Shown here: positions 12,351 to 23,462 of the stretch, one piece after another | How positions within the stretch are numbered: position 1 is the stretch's first letter | Layout of the letters: each line of letters opens with the position of its first letter | Assembly: GCF_008728515.1 (NCBI RefSeq) | Contig: NC_044979.1 | Coordinates: 166,726,782 to 166,790,781 of the forward strand | Origin: Papio anubis | Lineage: Eukaryota; Chordata; Mammalia; Primates; Cercopithecidae | Direction: 5' to 3' | DNA: 64,000 bases | Position numbers and translations under genes: made by a program | The notes under the pieces: generated by a model | What the model was told of the DNA's origin: nothing | Databases searched by the model: none | The model's input: the letters and a program-made list of their open reading frames with translations, nothing else

Positions 12351-12669
12351 GGCTGGGCACAGTGGATCACACCTGTAATCCTAGCACTCCGGGAAGCCAA
12401 GGTGGGCGGATCACCTGAGATCAGGAGCTCAAGACCAGCCTGGCCAACATGGTGAGACCCCATCTCTACTGAAAATACAAAAATTAGCTGGGCATGGTGG
12501 TGTGCATCTGTAATCCCAGCTACTCAAGAGGCTGAGGCAGGAGAATCACTTGAACCCGGGAGGCAGAGGTTGCAGTGAGCTGAGATCACACCACTACGCT
12601 CCACTCCAGCCTGGGTGACAGAGTAAGACTCCATCTCAGCAAAAAAAAAAAGAAAAAAGAAAAAAAAAA
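12351..12669 (+). mobile_element. Alu (plus)
   Basis: A full dimer starting 'ggctgggcacagtggatca' with an interrupted A tail. A perfect 15-bp target duplication (AGAAAAATATGGGTC) lies at 12336-12350 and 12670-12684. Confidence 0.96.
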
Positions 12670-13597
12670 AGAAAAATATGGGTCATACCCACTGTTTTAA
12701 GGGATAGTTTTGAAAGATAATATAATATTTTTCTTATTGAATTAAGAAACAATCCATGGGGGCAGAATTTAATCTAATTGAGTGATTAAAAATAACACAA
12801 ATTGCTCAAGGGCTGAGGTGGGTATATCATTTCACTGTGGAGCAAAGCACTCTAAAATTGTTACTTTACCAATCTCATAACAATTAGCATTCAATAAAGG
12901 TTGTAGAAGAAACACACGGCACACGTAGAGCCATATGCCCAATACAGCACACGGGAAAGGTCAGGCAGCACGACCAGGAGAATCCCAGGTCCCCTTTTCA
13001 TTTGAGGTTCCACCAGAACTCTGTTGCACAGATCACCACTACCATGAAGACTGTTTTTATCTGGCGCAGGCTCTTTGTTACCCGGAGATCTGTATTGTGC
13101 TAATACTTCCTACAATAGGTTTTAAATTAAGTCAAGCTAGTTCTCTTTGGTAGCAAACATAAACACAACACAAGAACATTATTTACATATCCGGGGACCT
13201 GATCAGCAGCTGTTTACTTGGCAGCTACAGTAAAGTGTTAAGGAACAGCAAGCTGATTTCCAGAGATTCTTTGAAATCAAACTTTCTGTTGGTGCTACTG
13301 TTTGCCAAGAAAATGTTTCCTTAATCCTTTTACCATCAAAAACCACCATATGCTGAGCTATGGAGACATAACCACTTTCTGGAGACTCTCAGAATGTTCC
13401 ACCGTCTTCTCAGAATACTTAAGAAAAAGCAGCTTGCCAATATAAAAATTCTACTTTGTCCTGCACAAAAATAAACCACAAATGCAAGAATTTTCAAGGA
13501 TAACTGAGACAACTCTAGAAGTGCTTTTGGGAGCTGTTATCACACTCCTAGGAGCAAAAGTAGGTGAAGGAAAGATAAAACTCCACAAAAAGGTATA

Positions 13598-13741
13598 CAG
13601 TAAGTCCTCACTTAATGTAGTCAGTAAGTTCTTAGAAACTGCAACTTTATGCAAAATGACATATAATGAAACCAATTGTCTTCCTCATCAACATTATAGT
13701 GAAATGATGTTGAACAGAATACATTAGTTGGGGACCTGCTG
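13598..13741. mobile_element. Short Tigger-type DNA transposon (MITE-like)
   Basis: 144 bp from CAGTAAGTCCTCACTTAA to GGGGACCTGCTG. The ends are inverted-repeat-like and both flanks are TA, as expected for mariner/Tigger insertion. It shares both ends with the 846-bp element at 25182-26027. 13742-13812 is an inverted piece of the same family. Confidence 0.75.
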
Positions 13742-13981
13742 TACATCGTGTCACTTAAAAGTCACAGTTTCCAAGAACCTATCAACAACATGCAGTGAGG
13801 ACTTAGTTATGAAGTGTGGTAGGTTATAATCGAAACTAATGAAAAACAGGAACAAAGCAGGGAATTTCTAAACTCCCTACATTTTTACATAACTGCAAAA
13901 TGACCCATCAATTCTGGCCCCAAATAGCAAGGTAAAACTTTCATTACAAGAAAGCTGACAAAATCATTAATTCAAGATATT

Positions 13982-14277
13982 GGCCAGGTGTGTGGCTCAT
14001 GCCTGTAATCCCAGCACTGTGGGAAGCTGAGGTGGGCAGATCACTTGAGGTCAGGAATTTAAGACCAGTCTGGCCAACACGGTGAAACCCCATCTCTACC
14101 AAAAAATACAAAAATTAGCCAGGTGTGGTGGCAGGTGCCTGTAGTCCCAGCTACTCAGGAGGCTGAGGCAGGAGAATCGCTTGACCTGGGAGGTGGAGGT
14201 TGCAGTGAGCCGAGATTGGCATGCTGCACCTCCAGCCGGGGATGGGAGAGCAACACTGTCTCAAGAAAAAAAAAAAA
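13982..14277 (+). mobile_element. Alu (plus), first of a tandem pair
   Basis: Starts 'ggccaggtgtgtggctca' and ends in an A tail that runs directly into the next Alu. Confidence 0.94.
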
Positions 14278-14571
14278 GGCATGGAGCAGTGGCTCACACC
14301 TGTAATCCCAGCACTTTGGGAAGCCGAGGCGGGTGGATTACCCGAGGTCAAGTGTTCAAGACCAGCCTGAAAGCCAACATGAAACCCATCTCTGCTAAAA
14401 TACAAAATTAGCCGGGTGTGTGGTGGTGCATGCCTGTAATCCCAGCAACGCGGGAGGCTGAGGCAGGAGAATCACTTGAACCTGGGAGGTGGAGGTTGCA
14501 GTGAGCCGAGATCGTGCCACTGCACTCCAGCCTGGGCAACAGTGAGACTCTGTCTCAAAAGAAGAAAAAAA
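14278..14571 (+). mobile_element. Alu (plus), second of a tandem pair
   Basis: Starts 'ggcatggagcagtggctca' with no spacer after the previous A tail and ends 'aaaagaagaaaaaaag'. This Alu is the closest repeat to the 14730-14838 exon. Confidence 0.94.
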
Positions 14572-14729
14572 GAACACATTGCATTGTTCAGCACCCCTAT
14601 CAGTGGCTTGCTGGAACATCTATCTGGCAATCAATGACTCCTAGATTTCTGTCCAAAAGCCCCCAACCACTGTCAGCCACACAACTGAGAAGCAGCACAC
14701 CCCCACCTCCATATCCTCAGAGGCCTTAC

Positions 14730-14838
14730 CTTTCACCAGGACCTTGGGAACTTTTGTGTGGCTGGCGCAGAAGGCACTGTAGAGCTTGAAGCGGTCAGCA
14801 TAATACAGGAACGATCCCCCCAGAGAGAACAGCACTTT
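14730..14838 (-). CDS. TIAM1: TIAM1 exon: DH domain CR2 region (residues ~1123-1158)
   Basis: The exon has 109 nt and runs from phase 0 to phase 1. It encodes KVLFSLGGSFLYYADRFKLY and then SAFCASHTKVPKVLVK, matching the central DH helices around conserved region 2. The last G begins A1159, completed by the next exon. The acceptor 'caaatccag' has a modest pyrimidine tract and the donor is GTAAGG. A tandem pair of Alu elements ends about 155 bp downstream of the donor (14278-14571). Confidence 0.97.
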
Positions 14839-15868
14839 CTGGATTTGATGAGAAAAGGCAGAATTGGTTTGTTTCCTTCCTCCACTGGAAATACCAGCAG
14901 GTTATGGCAGGGAGCTCACATCTGCCTGGCTCACCCCACCAATCAACACCTTCCGTGCCTGTCAGAGCCTTTCTTTGTTATCAAAGGCCCTAAAATTGCC
15001 CATTACAAAGTATGTGCACGTACAGGGTTGTGTACAAGGTGTTGGACTTTGTCTTCTTAGTATTTACAAGGGAGATGTCCCTAGTTTTCCAGGTCTGTGT
15101 CTTTTAATAACCTATCTAGGCTGTTTGAATGTTGATGAGAAAGTATATATTTTGGAAAAATCAGAAATCTCAATTCTCTCATTAGCTCCTGCTGGCAAAC
15201 TAAATAAAGGCAGGAAATGCTCATATCCCCTGCTCCCGAAGTAGAACACGTTCCTCTGATCGCTATCTTCATGCCTTCCAAAACCACCCTCTCCTCTACT
15301 GGCTAAGAACATAAGCAATATTAAAAGAAGAAACACGCTCAACTATGGAAATCAGTATCATCTCCCCAGCCTGTCTGCCCTGTCCCAGTAGTTCACAACT
15401 GGGTAGAGGCCTTCTCATTAAGATTTTACTATGCCTGACAGGATACTTTGCATCCCACATACTATATATACATATATATATATGTATCTCCTCAGAAAAA
15501 CATCTGCGAGTTTCACACTGAAAGAGTCTTGTTCAGAGAGGCCTTATTTAGTTTATCGAGGCTTAGAATTAAAAGGCAGACTTCAAGCAAAGAAATAAGG
15601 TTTTGAATTTGAGTAACAAACTAGGTTCCCCAAAATGCAATTTATCTAATGAACACTGACAGTCTGTCCATGACAAAAAAAAAAAAAAGTTTATTTTAAA
15701 CCATACGTAATTGGTCATTAGAGGCCTCACTTCTCTTCTTGCATGTTCTCCTTTTTCTCCTTTACTTTCCAAGTCCTCCCCAAATCTCTACCCTAGTGTG
15801 GAGGGTGTCAGCAGGAGTACCCTGGGTACGGCCGTCGGACTTTGAGAGGGACAGTTATCCTTGGAGCC

Positions 15869-16199
15869 TGATATGGTTTGGCTGTGTCCTCAACCAAATC
15901 TCACCTTGAAGTGTAGCTCCTATAGTCCCCATATGTTGTGGGAAGTAACTGAATAATGGAGGCAGGTTTTTCCTGTGCTGTTCCCATGATAGCGAATAAG
16001 TCTCATGAGATCTGATGGTTTTTATAAAGGGCAGTTCCCTTGCACACGCTCTCTTGCCTGCCACCATGTAAGACGTGACTTTGCTCCTCCTGAGGCCTCC
16101 CCAGCCATGTGGAACTGTGAATCCATTAAACCTCTTTTTCTTTACAAATTACTCAGTCTCAGGTATTTCTTCATAGCAATGTGAAAATTAACTAATACA
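15869..16199 (+). mobile_element. Solitary MST/THE1-type MaLR LTR
   Basis: Begins TGATATGGTTTGGCTGTGTC and ends TTAACTAATACA, with the typical 'gaataagtctcatgagatctgatgg' core. The flanks GAGCC (15864-15868) and GAGTC (16200-16204) are a 5-bp target duplication with one change. This is an old endogenous retroviral LTR with no coding part. Confidence 0.92.
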
Positions 16200-16653
16200 G
16201 AGTCATACTCAAGAATTAAGCTAAAAAAACAGTTGTGGAAGAAAGTATGCTAAATGTAACCCCTCCCTTTAGCCATCCTAAAGCCATTCATTTGTTTAAC
16301 TTAATATTTACCAAGTGTCTATTTACCCTACCGTAACTACAGATAAAACATTAACGTATTCTCTTATTCCTCCTGCCTTATGATTTTCAGGGAACACAGT
16401 GCACACAAGTATGAGGGGTTTATACACAAAGACTGCACTTCCCCAATGTTTCTGTTCTGCAGGACTTAAGAACGCTTCTCACAGGCTGATGTACATTGCA
16501 AATTTCCAAATGAAAATTTTTATCAAAACTTATTTAACATCAGAACTAATTATTTCCTTCTGATACTACCTGAGACTAATGCTCTATGCAACTCAGTTTG
16601 AAGATTTTAACAAGTTTTTCTTTTTTGTTTTTTGTCAAATATACAATGAGGAA

Positions 16654-16957
16654 TTTTTTTTTTAGTTTCTTTTTTGAGATGGAGTCTCGCTCTGTCGCCC
16701 AGGCTGGAGTGCAGTGGCCGGATCTCAGCTCACTGCAAGCTCCGCCTCCCGGGTTTACGCCATTCTCCTGCCTCAGCCTCCCGAGTAGCTGGGACTACAG
16801 GCCCCCGCCACCAAGCCCGGCTAATTTTTTGCATTTTTTAGTAGAGACGGAGTTTCACTGTGTTAGCCAGGATGGTCTGGATCTCCTGACCTCGTGATCC
16901 GCCCGCCTCCGCCTCCCAAAGTGCTGGGATTACAGGTGTGAGCCACCGCGCCCGGCC
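16654..16957 (-). mobile_element. AluYR-type Alu (minus), Old World monkey subfamily
   Basis: Contains 'gcagtggccggatctcagct', the complement of the AluYR right-arm change. An imperfect target duplication is visible: 'acaatgaggaattttt' before it and 'acaatgataattttt' after it. Confidence 0.92.
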
Positions 16958-17212
16958 AACAATGATAATTTTTAAAAGGGCAGCAATTGTGGAAATCGAC
17001 AGCAGTAGGTTTGGGAGCAAACAGCGACTGTGTGGAAACCAACTCAGAGAGCCCGGAGAGAATCCCGCAGGTAGGCACGCTCAGTGCCCATCAGCCATCT
17101 CGCCTTACAGATGGAATGGAGACAATCAGATTGTGCTGTAAGCAGCCAAGTGAAGGTCTATGAAGAGGGTCCCGTTTACGTGGAATTGAGAAGAGTGACT
17201 GTTGAGTATAGA

Positions 17213-17432
17213 AGTACAGGTTTGGTATCCTTGATCCAAAATGCTTGGGACCAGAAGTATTTCAGATTTCATATTTTTTCAGATTTGGGAATATCTGCAT
17301 TATATTTACTGGTTGAGCATCAAAAATTGAAAATCCAGAATGCTCCAATGGCCATTTCCTTTGAGCATCATGTGGGTACTCAAAAAGTTGCTGATACAGC
17401 AGTTCAGATTGCAGATTTTCAGATTTGAGAAG
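17213..17432. mobile_element. DNA-transposon fragment (Tigger-like)
   Basis: 'ggtatccttgatccaaaatg' with 'gggaccagaagtatttcag', then 'ggttgagcatcaaaaattg', resembles the ends of a known Tigger-type element whose repeats read 'ttatccgaaatgcttgg'. No transposase remains. Confidence 0.6.
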
Positions 17433-17869
17433 CTCCACCTGTAGCTAAAAGAAGCAACGTACCAGCCCCTCCCTAGAATAACACTGATCTCAGTACACTC
17501 AAGTTCATATCAAAGTTCTGGTACCCAAAGTCTCCTTCTTGTGAATCCTTTTAGTGATGAACTGGACCCAAACTCAAAGAACCAGTCCCACAGCAAAAGA
17601 CTTACTAATGAATATTAGCTACGTTAGGTTAAAACAATATTTTAAAGTACATCTATATCCATTTTTTAACCAACCCTGGCCTCCAGAATACATCCATTTT
17701 TATTAAGCAGCTTTTTTGTTTATCTAACTACCGGGCCACATCACATGTTCTACTGTGCAAATTATTAATTTACTAATTTAGAAAACATATCACTACAAGG
17801 AACCTAACTGTATTTCAAATGAAGAGTATTAACCACCAAGAAGCAATTTTTGAATACAAAAATGAACTA

Positions 17870-18160
17870 TATGGAGTATTCAGGGTGAAAGATATATTGT
17901 GCCTACAACTTTCTCTTAAATGGTTTAGGAAGAAAACACTTTATATGTACACATAGACACACCATACATGCATAACATACACACATGCACATATAGATAC
18001 ACATGCGCATAGGAGACAGGGAGGGGAAGAAAGAATAAAGCAAATGTAGCCCAATGTTACCATTTGGGGAATCTAGATGAAGGGTATTCAGGAATTCTTT
18101 GCACTATTCTTGTAACTTTTCTGTAAGTCTGAAATTATATCCAAACAAAAATGAACACCT
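17870..18160 (+). mobile_element. L1M 3' UTR remnant
   Basis: 'attcttgtaacttttctgta' followed by 'agtctgaaattatatccaaa' is the usual 3' end of old L1M elements. An AC-rich stretch (17950-18010) lies inside. Confidence 0.65.
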
Positions 18161-18329
18161 ATAATATATACATATATATTCACATACTTATGTGTGTATG
18201 TAATTCTTAGTAGCTCCTGTTGCACAGAGGCAATGTAAAGAAATAACACACACACACACAAACATATATTGAGGTAGAGTATCGAGGTGAGGCAGTCTTT
18301 ACCTCAGCTCCGAAACTTGTATCCTAACA

Positions 18330-19700
18330 TTACACAGCTAGATTTCTGCAAGTATTAGAAGACAGGCAAAGAGTATGGGGGCCTATACATACATGAACAA
18401 CTGATTCTTAACACAAATGCAAAAGATATTGAGTGGAAAAAGGATCAAACGATAGTCACTGCAACAAACAGGATGAGAAAAATTGGATATTCATACACAC
18501 ACAAGTTAACTTTGATTCCTACATTAAACCATAACAAATTTCTTCAAATAGATCAGAAGTCTAAATGTAAAACTATGAAACTTCTAAGAGAAAACTACAA
18601 AACTTCTAAGAGAAAACACAGGAAAAAATCTTGATGATCCTCGTTTAGGCAAAGATTTCATAGATAAGACACCAAAAGTGTGATTCAAAAAGGGAAAATG
18701 TAAAAAACTGTACTTCATCAAAATTAAAAACTTCTGCTCTGTGAAGGGCACTGTCAAGAGAATGAAAAGATGGGCCTCAAACACAACAAAATTTACAAAT
18801 CATGTATCTGATAAAGGACTTATATTCAGGATATACAAAGAACTCTCAAAACTCAGTATAAGTAAACAAATAACCCAGTAAAATAAGCAAATTATTTGAA
18901 CAAACACTTCACCAAGGTGGATACACCGAGGGCAAAAAACAAGCACATAAAAGAAGATGCTCATCATCGTAAGTCATTAGGGAAATTAAAATTAGAACCA
19001 TAATGAGGTGCTACCACACACCTGTTAGAATGGCTAAAAAAGGGACCGGGACCTCAGCAGAACAATGAGGAGGAACAGATGGAGGGAGCTGCAATGGTAT
19101 AACCACTCTGTAGTTCAGCAGTTTCTTAAAAAGTTACACATACCCTTACCATATGACCCACCCATTCCCTTCCTGGGTACTTAAGAGAAATGAGAGCACA
19201 TATCCATACTAAAACTTGTACACCAATGTTCACAGCAGCTTTATTTGTAATTACCAAAAACTGGAAACAACCCAAATGCCCAAGAAAGGTGAGTGGATAA
19301 CAAAGTGTGGTCTATCCATTCAATGGAAGACAACGCAGCAATGAAAAGGAATGAGCTCTTGATACACACAGCAATATGGACGGATCTCAGTAAAACTACG
19401 CTGAGTGGAAGGAGCCCCCCCCCCAAAAAAAACGGGTACTTGGTATGGGATTCCACCAATATAAAATTCCAGAATGCAAACGTTATTTATAATAACAGGG
19501 AGCCGGGGTAGAGTGGGAGGGCAGTAAGAAGCAGGAGAGAAAAACCACAAAACGGCAGGACAAGACTTTTAGGAGTAATGATTATGTGCATTGTCCTGAT
19601 TGTGGCGATGGTTTCATAGGGGGGCGTGTGTGTGAATTCATCAAATTCCACACTAAACATATGCGGCATATTCTACTGCACAATTATACCTTAATCTGTT
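18330..19700 (+). mobile_element. Old L1M ORF2 3' segment
   Basis: Degenerate L1 reverse-transcriptase-gene sequence is recognisable by 'ctgataaaggacttatattc', 'gaatggctaaaa' and 'cagcagctttatttgtaatt', ending near 'gcacaattatacctta'. All frames are broken. It runs antisense to TIAM1. Confidence 0.85.
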
Positions 19701-19977
19701 TGTTAAAGCACATGAGGGTGACATGTAAGCCAACACATGAAGCAGTGTGCTTTGTTAATTGGAGATGCAACACAGGAAATCTGCAATAAAAGAAAGCCAA
19801 GCAGGGGAGAGGAAATAAGCAGCCTTGCTAAGGCACTAGTCATAAATCCTCATTAGGCTGCAAGGACACTGTGTGCTGGAAGATTGTCTTCCTCCTGGAT
19901 AATTATAAGCATTTCCATTAAGCAAAGTTTCCCAGAACAAGGTAAATTAATGTGTCTACTGGGTGACCAGAAGTGCC

Positions 19978-20282
19978 TTTTTTTTTTTTTTTTTTTTAAA
20001 AGACAGAGTCTTGTTCTTGTCCCCCAGACTAGACTGCAGTGCTGCAATCTCGGCTCACTGCAACCTCTGCATCCCGGGTTCAAGAGATTCTCCTGCCTCA
20101 GCCTCCTGAGTAGCTGGGATTACAGGCACCCGCCACCATCCCCAGCTAATTTTTGTACTTTTAGTAGAGATGGGATTTTGCCATGTTGGCCAGGCTGGTC
20201 TCGAACTCCTGACCTCGGGTGATTCGCCTGCCTTGGCCTCCCAAAGTGCCAGGATTACAGGCGTGACCTACCGTGTCCAGCC
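19978..20282 (-). mobile_element. Alu (minus)
   Basis: A full-length reverse-complement Alu with a T run of about 19, ending 'ctaccgtgtccagcc'. It lies 299 bp downstream (in gene sense) of the 20581-20706 exon. Confidence 0.94.
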
Positions 20283-20580
20283 AGGAATGCTTATTCTAAT
20301 TCACTAACAGCTAAAGCACTAAAGGCCCCCCGCATAAACCAAACAAAAGGTGAAGGTTGGAACTTCGCACGTAAAAGCCAGCAGCTGCACCAGTTTAATG
20401 CAAATTGATGGCCTTGGTCTTCCCTTAGCCAGACCAGCAAGACACACTCTGTTCTCCTCTCAGACACCCTTAAGGAACGGACGCCACTGTGGCCCTCCAA
20501 GGAAGACGTCAACATGATCAGGGGATTCAACTTGTGCCACATTATGGCCCTGACGCCAGACGCAGCTTTGCACTACTTAC

Positions 20581-20706
20581 CTTAAATTGGTCGACCTTCT
20601 CAAGCTTTTCCAAATCAGGTACCAGTCTCACTCCATCTTCTAGAGTTTTAAGGAATTCTACTTGAAACTCCACCATTTCCGTTAAATTTCCAAAAAGCAC
20701 ATCAAG
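20581..20706 (-). CDS. TIAM1: TIAM1 exon: DH domain helices 2-3 (residues ~1081-1122)
   Basis: The exon has 126 nt and is phase 0 to 0. It encodes LDVLFGNLTEMVEFQVEFLK, then a Glu-rich segment ending KLEKVDQFK. The pattern fits the amphipathic DH helices between CR1 and CR2 and is typical of Dbl-family domains, where this part supports the catalytic helices. The acceptor is 'tttctag' and the donor a strong GTAAGT. It forms a close pair with the exon at 21011-21079. The pair is flanked by Alu copies of opposite orientation; see findings. Confidence 0.97.
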
Positions 20707-21010
20707 CTAGAAATGAAACAGAATTTAATCCACCTCATATCTCATTAGTCTTCCTAAACTTTATTTATATCTGATTACAAGGTTTTCCCATCAATTCTTA
20801 TCAATTAAGAGAATAATCCCACTAGAGAGCGGGGCGGTTTTTCACTCTCCACGAGCACGCCAAAGCTTAGCAGGCAATAATTTCACCTCCTTACTACAAT
20901 TACATAAATTTAAATTGTTTTCAGTGTTACACGTGTCCCCATTTTCCCTTTTTACCAACAAGTCAAACCACGGTATGATATTCACAAAGTTGAAACCATT
21001 TCCACAATAC
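20707..21010 (-). other. TIAM1: TIAM1 intron, 304 bp
   Basis: This is short single-copy-looking intron between two DH exons. It starts GTATTGTGG and ends TTTCTAG. No repeat is recognised. Confidence 0.9.
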
Positions 21011-21079
21011 CTCATCTTGGGTGAGAAAAGTTTCTTTTTGAAGAGGCTTTAGGTATCTCTCCATGAGACAGTTTAAATC
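21011..21079 (-). CDS. TIAM1: TIAM1 exon: DH domain, CR1 end and following loop (residues ~1058-1080)
   Basis: This small 69-nt exon is phase 0 to 0 and encodes DLNCLMERYLKPLQKE followed by TFLTQDE. It finishes the first long DH helix and begins the loop to the next helix. The acceptor is 'tttcttag'. The donor is GTATTG, which departs from GTRAGT at positions +4 to +6 and is the weakest donor of the eleven. Skipping would delete 23 residues in frame from the catalytic domain. It lies 304 nt upstream of the next exon, so the two behave as a close pair. Confidence 0.97.
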
Positions 21080-21175
21080 CTAAGAAATGAAAAGAGACCT
21101 CATTAGCATATGTTAACGTCTATAAAAGGATCTAGAAGAGAACAAACAGATCATGTCCTGAAGGCTAACATTAGA

Positions 21176-21402
21176 GACTTCAGGTCAGTAAGGTCCATTT
21201 CAAGCAGGAGTTTCTGTCAATATTTTAGGCTTCGAGGACTACAATACGGTCTCCGTTGCAACTTCCTCAACTGTAGCACCAAAGCAGGCATACACAATAC
21301 GTCAAGGAATGAGTGTGGCTGTGTTCTCATCAAACTTTATTTGCGAAAACAGGCAGCGGGCTGGATTTGACCCGAGGGCCGTCGTTTGCTAACCTCTGAT
21401 TT
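21176..21402. mobile_element. Old hAT-type element
   Basis: Contains 'catcaaactttatttgcgaa' and ends 'ccgtcgtttgctaacctctg', the layout of a common non-autonomous DNA transposon with ends like 'cagcaaact'. A second copy of the family is at 47131-47365. Confidence 0.55.
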
Positions 21403-21590
21403 AAAGACTAAAACACAGATACTTAAACAGATCACCCTGCTTTCTCATGGGGAATGTGACCAGGTGTCAAAACAAGTGATAACACAAAGACAACAGACCT
21501 GACACTCTTCTGGCTAGACTCTAATTAGATTAGGAAGATCATACCATCAACTTTTTAAAAAATTAAATTTAGCTTTCTTATTAGGTCAAA

Positions 21591-21616
21591 CACACACACA
21601 CACACACACACACACA
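21591..21616. repeat. (CA)13 microsatellite
   Basis: An uninterrupted CA dinucleotide run in the intron between DH exons. Such runs are usually length-polymorphic. Confidence 0.97.
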
Positions 21617-21668
21617 TAAATGAACTGCTCTAAGAATTGCTAGGCTTCCTTAAAAATCACAAGGAGGC

Positions 21669-21941
21669 GGCCGGGCTGCTCACGCCTGTAATCCCAGCAC
21701 TTTAGGAGGCCGAGGCGGGTGGATCGCGAGGTCAGGAGATCGAGCCCATCCTGGCTAACACGGTGAAACCCCGTTTCTACTAAAAATACAAAAAAATTAA
21801 CCAGGCGTGGTGGCGGGCGCCTGTAGTCCCAGCTACTCAGGAGGCTGAGGCAGGAGAATGGCATGAACCTGGGAGGCGGAGCTTGCAATGAGCCCAGATC
21901 CCGCCACTGCACTCCAGCCTGGGCAACAGAGCGAGACTCCG

Positions 21942-21974
<33 letters not shown>
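21669..21974 (+). mobile_element. Alu (plus) inserted at the head of another Alu
   Basis: Starts 'ggccgggctgctcacgcc'. A perfect 15-bp target duplication (AAATCACAAGGAGGC) lies at 21654-21668 and 21975-21989. The downstream copy overlaps the first three bases of the next, older Alu. Confidence 0.95.
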
Positions 21975-21980
<6 letters not shown>

Positions 21981-21986
21981 CAAGGA

Positions 21987-22276
21987 GGCTGGGCGTGGTA
22001 GCTCTCATGTCTATAATCCCAGCACTTTGGGAAGCCAAGGTGGGAGGATCACTTGAGCCCATGAGTTCGAAACCAGTGTGGGCAACATGGTGAAACTCCC
22101 TGTCTACAAAAAATAGAAAACGGGACTGGGCATGGTGGTGTGCACCTGTGGTCTCAGCTCCTCAGGAGGCTGAGCGGGGAGGATCACTTGAGCCCAGGAG
22201 GTCAAGGCTGCAATGAGCTATGATCACACCACTGTACTCCAGCCTGGCCAACAGAGTGAGACTATCTTAAAAAAAC
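21987..22276 (+). mobile_element. Old AluJ-type Alu (plus)
   Basis: Starts 'ggctgggcgtggtagctc' and carries J-type features such as 'gaggatcacttgagcccag' and 'gctatgatcacaccactgta'. The tail is short and broken. Confidence 0.92.
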
Positions 22277-22437
22277 ACAACAACTCAAAACAAGCTTTTA
22301 ACATTCAGAGTAAAGGCAAAATTCCAGGAGAACCCAAGACACTCTTCATGACCACAGTTTGACTCAGCTGTTAGTGAAAACCAGCAAAACAGACTTCTCC
22401 TTTACGAGGCAGAGGGAGGGGAGGGGAAGAAACATAC

Positions 22438-22617
22438 CTTCACATAGGTGCGCTCTGTCTCCAGAAGCTCGCAGATCACCTTACGCAGCTTATCCGCATC
22501 CGAGAGTTGTCTCATGGTCGCCAGCTGAGGCCCCGTGGAGTCCTGAGGAGATGGGCTCTGGTCAGAGGGGTTCATCTCATGCAAACTGCGGCAAAATGCA
22601 GCCACCTGTTCTGTACT
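22438..22617 (-). CDS. TIAM1: TIAM1 exon: entry to DH domain, CR1 helix (residues ~998-1057)
   Basis: The exon has 180 nt and is phase 0 to 0. It opens STEQVAAFCRSLHEMN, runs through a Ser/Pro/Gln stretch and enters the DH domain at K1040 (KLRKVICELLETERTYVK), the conserved region 1 helix. E1047, a key RAC1 switch-I contact conserved across Dbl-family exchange factors, is present. The acceptor lies after a long pyrimidine tract ('cttcccttcccc...ctgaag'). AG occurs twice in a row there ('gaagag'); the upstream AG is used because it gives the in-frame junction K997-S998. The donor is GTATGT. Confidence 0.97.
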
Positions 22618-22799
22618 CTTCAGAGCACAGCGGGGAAGGGAAGGCAGAGGTCATTATCCCTCATTAGACGCACCTGACACCTGGACCGCCTAGATGTGTT
22701 CTTCCTGGTTAATGAAATGTCACATATGAATGTTGCCTTGTGTTTCCACAAATTGCTCCACATTTAGGAGAACTTCTTGAATGCTCAAAACAACCAGGA

Positions 22800-22990
22800 T
22801 AACAATTGCTACCATACACTAATCACTTACCACACGCCTACGCCGGTCTGATGCATTTCACCTGCTCACACAGGAAGGACAACGGAAGCCCAGAAGGGTT
22901 AAGTAACTCATCCAAGATGATGCAGTACATAAGTGGCAGAGCTGGGATTTGAACCAGGCAATCTGGTTCCAAAGCCTATGGATCTCAACC
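22800..22990 (-). repeat. MIR (minus)
   Basis: 'gaagggttaagtaactcatc' and 'agctgggatttgaaccaggc' are the reverse complement of the MIR core and 3' region. Confidence 0.8.
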
Positions 22991-23462
22991 ACTCCCCAAG
23001 CCAGAAGTTGATAAATCAGGAGACATAAAACTTAGCTGCATTTCACCCAAGGTACAAGCCTAATTAATTATCAGACTCCCAGTTCAGTACACAATCTACT
23101 TTGCAATGTTGCAAAGATGATTTTACAAGCTAAGGTTCTTCCTGTTAAAAATGGACACTGAGTCAACTTTCTAGATTAAGAAAGATACCCGTACTTTAAA
23201 AAAATTTTCTCCCTCTCCACCTTCTCCAAAGGCAAAAAGATACCACTCCCCTTTAAGAATAAGGGAATTAGCCCTAAAATGGGCCTCAACGGGAGATCCC
23301 AGTCTCCACACCTACCGGGGATGAATCAGGTGCAGACCATAAAGGTTGCACATATTTTGTCATCCATTTGAAATCTAGGATTCCAGGATTCTAAAATTCC
23401 AACTTTTGCAGTTACACAAACAGTTCTCCAAAGCATGGGCTACTGTAAAAACCCATGAGACC

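Larger units (their letters stand above)
9357..14729 (-). other. TIAM1: TIAM1 intron, 5.4 kb
   Basis: It holds five Alu copies (10189, 11523, 12351, 13982 and 14278), a three-copy AT-rich minisatellite (11230-11440) and a short Tigger-type element with a related inverted fragment (13598-13812). 9360-10188 is GC-richer intron with no recognised element. 10620-11230 carries the longest uninterrupted minus-strand open frame of the window, but without features of a gene (see rejected items). Confidence 0.85.
14839..20580 (-). other. TIAM1: TIAM1 intron, 5.7 kb
   Basis: It contains an MST/THE1-type LTR (15869-16199), an AluYR (16654-16957), a DNA-transposon fragment (17213-17432), L1M 3' UTR and ORF2 remnants (17870-19700) and an Alu (19978-20282). 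A short (TA)n run lies at about 15463-15486. 14840-15860 has no element I recognise. Confidence 0.85.
21080..22437 (-). other. TIAM1: TIAM1 intron, 1.36 kb
   Basis: It contains an old hAT-type element (about 21176-21402), a (CA)13 microsatellite and two plus-strand Alu copies placed end to end (21669-22276). The Alus occupy almost half of the intron. Confidence 0.9.

Noticed and set aside
22610..22622. Alternative acceptor at the downstream AG ('gaagag') of the 22438-22617 exon
   Set aside because: Using it would drop two bases and break the frame between the linker exon and the DH exon. The upstream AG gives the in-frame K997-S998 junction.
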